Positions 30,659-38,809 of a DNA stretch of 64,000 nt are shown here, piece by piece. Below the pieces are notes generated by a model. It was not told the DNA's origin. It did not search any database and saw nothing but the letters and a program-made list of their open reading frames with translations. Within the stretch, counting starts at the first letter, position 1; every line of letters starts with the position of its first letter. A program made the position numbers and the translations under genes. The stretch is from Bryobacteraceae bacterium (GTDB lineage Bacteria; Acidobacteriota; Terriglobia; Bryobacterales; Bryobacteraceae): contig JAICLJ010000001.1 of the NCBI GenBank assembly GCA_025927575.1, forward strand, positions 1 through 64,000, read 5' to 3'.

Positions 30659-31507
30659 ATGAACTTTTTGAAGCCCAAACAACAGGTATCCCACGCGACG
30701 ACCGATCTGGAGACCGCAGACCGGCGCTCGTTTTTTAGGCTGGCATCTCTTGCGGGGATGGCTGCTGCGGCATCGTCGGGGGCGTTTGCCTATGACGATC
30801 ACCACCGCGATCACGATCAGGACGATGAGGGGAGTGAATTGACGAACGGCGATCGCAAGATACTCATAGCCGCGGAGATAGCCGAGGCTTTAGCAGTCAC
30901 GACATACACTAATATCATCAACAAGGCGCCATTCTTTCCCCTGCTGGCATCGGATGATCAAGGTTACTTACTCGCGGCCCGTCAGGAGGAGATGTCTCAC
31001 TATCTGCTGGAGCAATCAGTTACCGGCCAGCCAAGCCCATTTACGAATTTCTTCTATCCGGCTCAGATGTTTGTGGATACGCAAACTACGCTGAATGTGC
31101 TGGTCACCTTGGAGGATGCATTCATCGCCGCTTACTTGGTCGGAGTGCGAAGATTCAGCACCTCAAATCTTCGAGTCACCTCTGCCAGGATTATGGGGAT
31201 CGAGAGCGATCACCGGACGCTCGCCAGAGTTATTGGCCCGAATATAGATCCATCGGCCGGCGGCCCCATTGAGACCATTACCGGTATTCAGGGCGCCGCT
31301 GAATCCGTTGATCCGCCGAACAACAACGGATATGAACGGACGCTCGGCTGGACACGCATACGGCAAGCTGTAAATGCCTTGACTCCGTTTGCAGACCAGA
31401 ACGCTGCTCAAGATGCAGGGTTTGACACTTCGCAAAGCTATGCGTTCGTTCCGTTCCAGCCCGTGCTGCCGTCGCCGCTCGGAGAATTCCACTCGTTCAA
31501 AGGGTAA
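30659..31507 (+). CDS. Exported ferritin-like domain protein
   Basis: Tat-like RRSFFRLASLAGMAAAASS; AAEIAEALAVTTYTNI...EEMSHYLLE...LVTLEDAFIAAYL helical bundle. Confidence 0.75.
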   Translation: MNFLKPKQQVSHATTDLETADRRSFFRLASLAGMAAAASSGAFAYDDHHRDHDQDDEGSELTNGDRKILIAAEIAEALAVTTYTNIINKAPFFPLLASDDQGYLLAARQEEMSHYLLEQSVTGQPSPFTNFFYPAQMFVDTQTTLNVLVTLEDAFIAAYLVGVRRFSTSNLRVTSARIMGIESDHRTLARVIGPNIDPSAGGPIETITGIQGAAESVDPPNNNGYERTLGWTRIRQAVNALTPFADQNAAQDAGFDTSQSYAFVPFQPVLPSPLGEFHSFKG

Positions 31508-31513
31508 ATAGGC

Positions 31514-32239
31514 GTGCCACACCGAATCTTTGTCGCAGGTGGAACGGGATACATCGGAAGCCGGTTGATTCCTTTGCTGATTGAGCGTGGACACCATGTC
31601 ACTGCTCTAGTCCGGGCCGGCTCCGAAGAGAAGGCCAAAACGCGATGTGAAATGTATCTCGGAAACGCTCTTGAGGGCGACTCATTTGGTGCGCAACTTA
31701 AGGAGTACGATACGTTCATTCACCTGGTCGGCGTACCCCACCCGAGCCCTTCTAAAGCGCGTGAGTTTGTGGCGGTCGATCTCCGGTCAGGGGAGGAGGC
31801 TATTAGAGTTGCTTCCTCCGCCGGGATTCGGCACTTCATCTACATCAGTGTCGCGCAGCCCGCACCGGTCATGGAGGCCTACATCAAAGTTCGTGCTGTA
31901 TGTGAGGTGTCCCTACGCGCTTCCGGCCTGCCCGCGACGATCCTCCGGCCCTGGTATGTCCTCGGCCCAGGGCACCGCTGGCCGCTTCTCTTGAAGCCGC
32001 TGTATAGTGCCGCCGAACTTCTTCCAGCGACACGCGAGGGAGCTCGCCGTTTGGGGTTGGTCACCCTTGGGCAGATGATCAACACGCTCGCTGCGGTAGC
32101 AGAAGATCCACCCTCCGGCGTTCGCGTCTTTGAAGTGCCTCAGATTCGCAGCCTTGGCGAGGCATATTCCAAATGCGCAGAAGAATCAGCAGCAAAACTG
32201 CGCACCGCCCCCGAAACGCGCTCGACGCCGATTACGTAG
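31514..32239 (+). CDS. NAD(P)-binding SDR/NmrA-like protein
   Basis: RIFVAGGTGYIGSRLIPLLIERGHHVTALVRAGSEEKAK. Confidence 0.92.
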   Translation: MPHRIFVAGGTGYIGSRLIPLLIERGHHVTALVRAGSEEKAKTRCEMYLGNALEGDSFGAQLKEYDTFIHLVGVPHPSPSKAREFVAVDLRSGEEAIRVASSAGIRHFIYISVAQPAPVMEAYIKVRAVCEVSLRASGLPATILRPWYVLGPGHRWPLLLKPLYSAAELLPATREGARRLGLVTLGQMINTLAAVAEDPPSGVRVFEVPQIRSLGEAYSKCAEESAAKLRTAPETRSTPIT

Positions 32240-32431
32240 TTACTGGCGAATTTCTACTCCGAAGCTTTGAGAGTCCATTTCCACTCAGGCTGCGCTGGCC
32301 GACTACCTGCACCTGTGGGAGCGAGCTGATCCGAAATGTCGCAAGTTGGTAGCGTGTCCGTACGGTTCCAGCGACGCTCAACCGGGCAACTCGCCTGAAC
32401 GCTGCTAGATTCAGACTAGGAGGCACGGGTT

Positions 32432-32962
32432 TTGGGCGCATTTACGCCAAGGCTACCTGTTGATTTGGAGGTCTTGCCCGCTACTCGGGACCACGCCGTT
32501 ACGGTCGCAAATCTCTTTGAGCTTTACGCACATGACTTCAGTGAGTTCCACGATGTGGAACTTGGGGATGACGGCCGATTCGGCTACAATAATCTACCTC
32601 TTTATTGGTCTGAACCAAACCGCCATGCATTCCTGTTTAGTGTCCGACAGAAATTAGCAGGGTTTGCATTGGTGAAACGAGGATCGGAGATCACGGGAGA
32701 TGAATGCATCTGGGACATGGCGGAATTCTTCGTCGTGCGCCGATACCGACGACATGGATTGGGGACCGCAGCCGCACGCCAAATTTGGACTCGTTTTACC
32801 GGGCGTTGGGAGGTGCGAGTTATGGAAAGCAACCATGTCGCGTATGATTTTTGGGCTCGAGCGATTGCCACAGCTCTAAAGGAGACCATTTCTCCCGTTC
32901 ACGCCGAAGTAGCTGGCCGACGTTGGTATGTTTTCTCCTTTGATTCTGGCTTGACGCCCTGA
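32432..32962 (+). CDS. GNAT family N-acetyltransferase
   Basis: DMAEFFVVRRYRRHGLGTAAARQIWTRFTGRWEVRVMESN motif A. Confidence 0.88.
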   Translation: MGAFTPRLPVDLEVLPATRDHAVTVANLFELYAHDFSEFHDVELGDDGRFGYNNLPLYWSEPNRHAFLFSVRQKLAGFALVKRGSEITGDECIWDMAEFFVVRRYRRHGLGTAAARQIWTRFTGRWEVRVMESNHVAYDFWARAIATALKETISPVHAEVAGRRWYVFSFDSGLTP

Positions 32963-33084
32963 TGGCTTCTGCCACTGCAGGTCGCGCTTGACGGCCAGGA
33001 TGGAGTTTGTGGGCATTCTGACCGAAGGCAGCGCAGGATGCCGCTCAGAATGCCCAAACACCCAGAAAGAGGAGACCGCCTTTC

Positions 33085-33237
33085 GTACATGGTTTGAGTT
33101 CTGCCAGCGACAAACAATTTGTTTGCCCCGGAGATGGCGAAGAACAGCCCGAGCGAAACGCGTACCAGCGGGATGGCATATTGTTCCAAACCACTGCTAC
33201 CCAGCAGCGCAAACTCGACAAACCGTTTCCAATCCAC
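33085..33237 (-). pseudogene. DoxX-like fragment, C-terminal part lost
   Basis: VDWKRFVEFALLGSSGLEQYAIPLVRVSLGLFFAISGANKLFVAGRTQTMYE, after which the frame no longer resembles the family; RBS-like GGGACAAGGAG upstream of GTG. Confidence 0.5.
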
Positions 33238-33305
33238 TCCTTGTCCCTTCTTCAGATGTAAACCGGCAAATGGCGGTCTCGTTCGCGAATCCTCGCCGCT
33301 CGAGA

Positions 33306-33725
33306 CTATGTGTCCATCCGTTCGGTCCATTGAGCGCGCCATGCGGGAGCGACGAATGGATCCGCAAAGTACTGCGTTTCCCGCGCAACCTTGTCCCCCC
33401 TGAACTCCATGACGCTCACGGTGTAGGAGGGCTTGCCGTCATATGTCAGGATGAATTCGGTGATCCAAAGATCACCGCCACCAATGATTCGTCGGACAGC
33501 AAACCGCTTTTTGCTCGGCTGACTAGCACGTTGATTCTGGATGTTGCGTCGACCGCGGGTTCGCTCGCCTGACTGTGGGTATTCCAGCACTGCGTCCTCG
33601 TGATAGATGTTGTGCTCCGTTTCAAAATCGTTGGCATCGGACGCCGCCCAATGCTGATCCAGTGCTGCGCGGATCTCGCGATCTCGCACTCGAGAATACC
33701 GCTCGTTCGCTTTTTGATCGTTCAT
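33306..33725 (-). CDS. SnoaL/NTF2-like protein
   Basis: IRAALDQHWAASDANDFETEHNIYHEDAVLEYPQSGERTRGRRNIQNQRASQPSKKRFAVRRIIGGGDLWITEFILTYDG. Confidence 0.85.
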   Translation of the reverse strand: MNDQKANERYSRVRDREIRAALDQHWAASDANDFETEHNIYHEDAVLEYPQSGERTRGRRNIQNQRASQPSKKRFAVRRIIGGGDLWITEFILTYDGKPSYTVSVMEFRGDKVARETQYFADPFVAPAWRAQWTERMDT

Positions 33726-33853
33726 CTTGAGCCTTCAATTGGAATACAATGATTCGCTTCGGTGACGTGCTTCAAACGATCCCACCCTCGCCAGGCGCCG
33801 GCGAGCTGCTGCCCGGCGTCGACATCATAGGTCGCGCAGGTAAGGGCTGGTGC

Positions 33854-34051
33854 TCAGGACATCGAGTTCGCGCGCGCGGCGCGCTGGAGGCGCTTGGGAT
33901 CCCGGCCGGCGAGGATCACCTTTGCCCCCTCAGCGCTTGCTCTCCGGGCCGTTTCGAGACCGATTCGCGCGCTGCCGCCGATCACAACGACGGTTTGCCG
34001 GAGGAGTTCGAGCTCGCGCTGACTGGGAGAGTTAGTGGTTGCTGTGCTCAA
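33854..34051 (-). pseudogene. Short-chain dehydrogenase N-terminal fragment, frameshifted in a GC-dinucleotide run
   Basis: LLRQTVVVIGGSARIGLETARRASAEGAKVILAGRDPKRLQRAAR then shift; alternate frame continues AARELDVLST. Confidence 0.75.
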
Positions 34052-34170
34052 GGCTCCTTCGATCAGCTATCAAACCTTACCGGTCGTCTTAAGGCGTAAT
34101 GCTCGTGTGTAGGCGGTCAGACGGGCAAGAGGCTCAGAATCACGACCCCCCGGACACGCGTCCACATCCG

Positions 34171-34860
34171 TCATTCCGGCAGCTCTCCACTGGACTGCTC
34201 CGCGACCATGTGTGCGGCGTACCATTCGGGCCAGTTCTCGTCGCGTTGCCCGGTGCGTTTCTCGTGCTCGCCGTGCGCGGCCTCCGCACGTTTGAGCGCG
34301 CTCGCCAGGTCGCTTGCGGAGCTGAATGAAGTCGCGGCAGAGTCAATGCGCCCGGGAAGCCGGGTCGTGATCTCCTGCAGCAGCCAGCCATTGCCGTCGG
34401 GGTCGCTGAACGAGGCGAACGTGCGGTAGCTGCGATGCTCGGGATCTGGACCGCTGACCCGGAGCCGCCCAAACAGGTAGGGCGGGTCCGGCCCGGCGTA
34501 CACGCTGCCGGCGTCATGAAACGCCTCGCTGATGGCGACGTTGCGACCAAGCAGTTCTTTGCGGGCGGCCTCGATATCGGAGACGATCAAGTACAGTCCC
34601 TGAGCGGAGCCGGGCGCCGCCGCAGTGACGTTCTTGCCAAATATGACCGAGCAACCCGAGCCCGGCGGCGTGAATTGTATGACGCGGAAGTCGGCACCGT
34701 TGTCGTAGTCGGCATCGAGCCGCCACCCGAGCCTTCCGTAGAACTCTTTCGCCCGGTCGATATCCGAGACGGGGATGACGACTATCTCAAGCTTTGTATC
34801 GAGCGTCGTGACCTTGGCGTTGGCGGTCGCGTCCTTACTATCAACTTCGGTGGTGCTCAT
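34171..34860 (-). CDS. VOC family (glyoxalase-like) protein
   Basis: KLEIVVIPVSDIDRAKEFYGRLGWRLDADYDNGADFRVIQFTPPGSGCSVIFG...FSDPDGNGWLLQEI. Confidence 0.93.
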   Translation of the reverse strand: MSTTEVDSKDATANAKVTTLDTKLEIVVIPVSDIDRAKEFYGRLGWRLDADYDNGADFRVIQFTPPGSGCSVIFGKNVTAAAPGSAQGLYLIVSDIEAARKELLGRNVAISEAFHDAGSVYAGPDPPYLFGRLRVSGPDPEHRSYRTFASFSDPDGNGWLLQEITTRLPGRIDSAATSFSSASDLASALKRAEAAHGEHEKRTGQRDENWPEWYAAHMVAEQSSGELPE

Positions 34861-34967
34861 GCCGGTCTCCTGGGTTGTGCGGCTGCACAGAGAAACACGA
34901 CAGTGATCAACATACTCTGTCTCATTTTCAATCTCCTTCTCTGAACTGAAGCATGCATTACTAGCCA

Positions 34968-35009
34968 AACGTGAACGAAACACGTTTATTCGACGAATGA
35001 TCGTGTGCC
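34968..35009. repeat. Operator-like direct repeat, copy A, containing AAACGTG-N7-CACGTTT
   Basis: 38/43 aligned positions match 35264-35306. Confidence 0.75.
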
Positions 35010-35103
35010 CCGAGACGGGGTGTTAATTGACGCTGGCGGACGTCAAACGTCGGTGCCGAGCTCAGAAATCCAGGGCGACGATCAGTCGGGCTGCTCATCC
35101 GTG

Positions 35104-35193
35104 TCACCGTCGTCCGCCCGCCGGGTTGCTGAATGTGATCGTCCACCGGCCCGGATAGGTGCGGTCAGTGTTGAACTGCGAAGGGTCAGGCAT
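35104..35193 (-). pseudogene. Enoyl-CoA hydratase/isomerase-like N-terminal fragment
   Basis: MPDPSQFNTDRTYPGRWTITFSNPAGGRR*; GRWTxTFSNPP-type start of ECH family, then stop. Confidence 0.55.
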
Positions 35194-35263
35194 GGCGCAT
35201 CTCTTACGTCGACTGGCAGATCAGCTTTGGATTCAAGCTGACCTCGGACATGGTAGCTGTCGA

Positions 35264-35306
35264 AACGTGAACGAAGACACGTTTATTGGGGGAATGATCG
35301 CGTGCC
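35264..35306. repeat. Operator-like direct repeat, copy B, containing AAACGTG-N8-CACGTTT
   Basis: See copy A at 34968-35009. Confidence 0.75.
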
Positions 35307-35548
35307 GCGCGGTTGGAATTGCCCGATTTCCCATTGAAGTGGCGGCTCCCAGATAGTCCACTCTACGACGCCTTTCTCTGTTCATCAACAGCTTTCTTAC
35401 AAGGCTTCAATGTTTCTAGTTATAATCCCTCCAATAAGGTCGAGAATAAGTAAAAGCATCCTGTCGATCGTGATTATTCTGGCGCGTATGTAAGTCGTCA
35501 TACTTCAACGAATAAGTAAGCTTCGCGGATCGAAAAGGAGAACACCCC

Positions 35549-36073
35549 ATGAGACGGATCGCTTTCGTGCTAGTCGCAGCCGCATCGATGGCCAGCATTG
35601 CCGGCTACACGGCCCATGCAGCTAAACAGACAGATGGACAGGCCGCTCCGGTCTTCGTAGTCGAAAGTCCCGCCGGATACCGCGACTTTATGTTGATCTC
35701 AGTGGCACATGAGGCAGGGAGCCTCAACAGTTTGGGCGCCGTTTTGGGCAACGATGTCGCCATTAAAGCCTACCGTGGAAAAACGCTTCCCTACCCGGAC
35801 GGCACGATCATTGCCGCTCTGCACTACAGTCACTCCCCGTCGGAAGAAAACGACCGAATCTTTGGCAAGCCTCAGTCTTTCGTTCCGGGCCACCCCACGA
35901 ACACTCAGTTCATGATCAAGGACTCACAAAAGTACGCCGCGACGGGCGGTTGGGGCTTCGGTCACTTCGGCCCGGACGGCAAACCGGGCGCCGAGACCTT
36001 GATGAAGACTTGCTTTCCGTGCCACGCGCAGGAAAGGGCTCGCGACCTTGTCTTCACTCAGTACATGCCTTAA
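35549..36073 (+). CDS. Cytochrome P460 family protein
   Basis: Signal peptide; single heme motif CFPCH; YRGKTLPYPDGTIIAALHY, GWGFGHFGPDGKP. Confidence 0.88.
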   Translation: MRRIAFVLVAAASMASIAGYTAHAAKQTDGQAAPVFVVESPAGYRDFMLISVAHEAGSLNSLGAVLGNDVAIKAYRGKTLPYPDGTIIAALHYSHSPSEENDRIFGKPQSFVPGHPTNTQFMIKDSQKYAATGGWGFGHFGPDGKPGAETLMKTCFPCHAQERARDLVFTQYMP

Positions 36074-36164
36074 TAGTGGAACAAGGTGCGCGCATGTGTA
36101 CCAGCGGCTTCAATATGCCTTCGTGCATAACATCTTGGGCCGTAGATGGTTCACCTTTTTTAGC

Positions 36165-36560
36165 GTAGGCGCCCGCCCAAGGGGCGGAGACACAAATACA
36201 ACCGCACCAGTGGGCGCGTGGAGCGGCCGCAGACTTTGCCGTTTTTCCAGCGGAAGGTGACGCGCTCTCCGTCAAAAAAGAGTAAGCGGTGATTGCTCAG
36301 GGCGACGCGATGCGTATATCGGCCAAGATAGCGGAGCACCAGGGTTGGGGCGCCGAATGCCGGCTTTGCGTATACGACCCACTGCTGCTTGAAAAGTGAC
36401 TTAACAAAGGCGGCAAATTGCTTGGGGTTAGCGAGTTGGGCGATGGAGCTGGAAAGGACGGCCTTCCCCCTGCCGGGATGCCTTGTGCAATCCGGCAACG
36501 AACTTGGCTCGAAAAACGGGACCGAGCACGTTCGCCGCAAGATCCCGAACGTACCGAAGA
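36165..36560 (-). mobile_element. IS91-family transposase remnant, frameshifted and truncated
   Basis: VLGPVFRAKFVAGLHKA in one frame and FAAFVKSLFKQQWVVYAKPAFGAPTLVLRYLGRYTHRVALSNHRLLFFDGERVTFRWKN in another. Confidence 0.8.
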
Positions 36561-36592
36561 AGAGAGCGCTCTCTTCGGAGCACCGTCCGAAG

Positions 36593-38809
36593 CTAAGGCG
36601 AGGGAGGCCGCAGTTCAAAATTATTTCGGCCAAATGCCGTCAAATTCCCCCCGTCCTCCACCACAACAGCTTGCACCGTATAGCCGCCTATGGGCAGCTT
36701 ATCCAGTGGAACGGTGATCCGGAAAGAGACGGTGCGGGTTTTGTCGTTCACCGCGGCGGGCGCGACCAGAGGAGTTTCATCGCCACGCCGGCCCCCATGA
36801 AAGAAGACCAGTCCCGCACGCATGGTCGAGCCCTCGACTTTGGCGGGCAAGTAAGCCTGGAAAAAGACGTAGAGCTGCTGCCTTGTTGTGAAAACACGCG
36901 TCACGCTGGGCACGATGCGCTCGCCGGAAAATTCCAGCGGAGAAGATTTGAGCCTCACCTCGCGTCCAAGAGTCCTTTTCGAGACCTCGCGCGTTTTCTG
37001 GATTGCTTCGATTTGGCCGGATAAGAGCATCGGACTAAGCTCGAGCTCTTGGGGCTGCGACACGGGCAGGTTCAGGTCTTCCTCAAACGATCCAATACGG
37101 CCCGATTCATTTTCGCGCGCCAGGAATTTCAATCTGTAATTGCCGGGGCCGAGTACGACGCCTCCTTGATAGACCAGCGACTGCGCCCGCAGCTGGCTGA
37201 ACCGGTCGGCGCCGAGCGTTACCGTAATCTGATCGCGGAGAGCTGAGACCAGCTTATTGCTGGCCATATCTCGAACCTCCGCGGCGAAGTCGAAGACCAC
37301 CTGATGGCGTCCGCGTTTTTGAGCCCATTGCAATGCGCTGGAAGGTAACTTGGCTGTTACAGGAACGAATATGTCCTTGTCGCTGAGACGAAAGTAGGAC
37401 GTTTCGAGGGCCAGAGGCAGTTCCACCCGTGGCGCATCGTCGCGCAGCGCATCCATGAGTTCGCGCTCGCGGTCTTCGACTTTGGCCAGAGAGGAACCGT
37501 GCGGCGCGTAATAGCCGGGGCGCGATATGACGCGGGCGCCGGGTACGTTTACCTGTACCTTCACGCGGCGCCAGGCTCCGTTCATGCGAGTGTCGGCACT
37601 ATAGTAACCGAGCAGGTAGTAGCCGGGAGAATCGGATTGAATCCGTTTAAAGACATTTGAGAAATCGCCGAGGTCAAAAAACGAGCGGCCACCGGTGTCG
37701 GCCGCAAGTGTGGAAAGTGTCTCGCGAGAGTTGTGCCGGGTACCGCTCTCGTGAAACACTTCGGAACCGCTGAAGATAGCGCGGCTGGCTTGATGGGCGA
37801 TTGTGGGCTTTCCCCCCCCAATGAACATTGCCGAGCCCGCGGACGATCCCACCCGCGCCTCACCACCAGGAGGCATGGCGAAGAGACCTCGCGCGTCAAC
37901 CGTGTAGAAAGATACGTTCGCACGGTTCGCGGCGTCGGTGGTCGCAAGAAGCTGCGCACGATTTTCTTCTCCGGTTTGCGTGATGCCGCCAGTGAACTGG
38001 ACCACGGATTTCCGCCCCGGGATGTCACGGAGTAATACTGAGAGCGATTGCAGCGCGGCAAGTTTTCGATCCGTGTTGAAGATATTAAATTCGGTTTCGT
38101 CCGCCGTGAATGCCGCGCCGGTATCTTCGCTGGTTGTATCTTCACCGGGCTGGGCGACGGCGTCGGCCATGTCGGCAAGATTTGCATCTTTACCGGCGCG
38201 CAGCTTCTGGATTGCGCGCATCAGCACGTCGCGATCGTTGGTGAAGTGAACCGGCACCCTGAGTTGATTGCCGAAAACGGCCAATGCAACGAGGTCCGCC
38301 GGTGACATTTGTTCGCGGACGTAGCGTTCCGCGCCTTCTTGCGCGCGGAGGAGGTCGTCGGGATGCAACGCCGTCAGATCGAAGAAGATGACGATGAGCC
38401 GGTGGTCGCGCACGGCTGCGCGGATAGTCTCCGGCTTCGGCGCCGGAACCGTGCCCATCGGCACGACAATCGGTCGAGCGTTTTGAACATCGGCCTTCTC
38501 GATAGCTTCGATGTTGTTGTAGTCGAGTGACGAAATCTTCTGCGGATTACCGTCCTCGGTCAGCGAAAATTGTTCCGGTTTTAGGCCAAGGATGGGCTTG
38601 CCGGATTTTCCGGTGACTCTCGCGTCGATTAACACCAGATCTACAGACGAGCGGATGGTGACTGCTCCGGAATCGTCCTGTTCTCCGCGAGCGCCGGGCA
38701 AATTGCGTTCCGGGCTCTTGTTTATCTTTGGGCCCTGGTTCTGTGGGGCGGCGGCCCCGGCCGGAATCAGCATCGAAACGGCAGCGAGTACTGCAATTAT
38801 GCGGCGCAT
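36593..38809 (-). CDS. VWA domain-containing secreted protein (acidobacterial VWFA-related type)
   Basis: RSSVDLVLIDARVTGKSGKPILGLKPEQFSLTEDGNPQKISS...RLIVIFFDLTALHPDDLLRAQEGAERYV...GYYLLGYYS. Confidence 0.9.
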   Translation of the reverse strand: MRRIIAVLAAVSMLIPAGAAAPQNQGPKINKSPERNLPGARGEQDDSGAVTIRSSVDLVLIDARVTGKSGKPILGLKPEQFSLTEDGNPQKISSLDYNNIEAIEKADVQNARPIVVPMGTVPAPKPETIRAAVRDHRLIVIFFDLTALHPDDLLRAQEGAERYVREQMSPADLVALAVFGNQLRVPVHFTNDRDVLMRAIQKLRAGKDANLADMADAVAQPGEDTTSEDTGAAFTADETEFNIFNTDRKLAALQSLSVLLRDIPGRKSVVQFTGGITQTGEENRAQLLATTDAANRANVSFYTVDARGLFAMPPGGEARVGSSAGSAMFIGGGKPTIAHQASRAIFSGSEVFHESGTRHNSRETLSTLAADTGGRSFFDLGDFSNVFKRIQSDSPGYYLLGYYSADTRMNGAWRRVKVQVNVPGARVISRPGYYAPHGSSLAKVEDRERELMDALRDDAPRVELPLALETSYFRLSDKDIFVPVTAKLPSSALQWAQKRGRHQVVFDFAAEVRDMASNKLVSALRDQITVTLGADRFSQLRAQSLVYQGGVVLGPGNYRLKFLARENESGRIGSFEEDLNLPVSQPQELELSPMLLSGQIEAIQKTREVSKRTLGREVRLKSSPLEFSGERIVPSVTRVFTTRQQLYVFFQAYLPAKVEGSTMRAGLVFFHGGRRGDETPLVAPAAVNDKTRTVSFRITVPLDKLPIGGYTVQAVVVEDGGNLTAFGRNNFELRPPSP

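Noticed and set aside
29187-36590. tRNA-Lys as attachment site of an integrated island ending at the IS91 remnant
   Set aside because: No integrase gene and no repeat of the tRNA 3' end was seen near 36.5 kb
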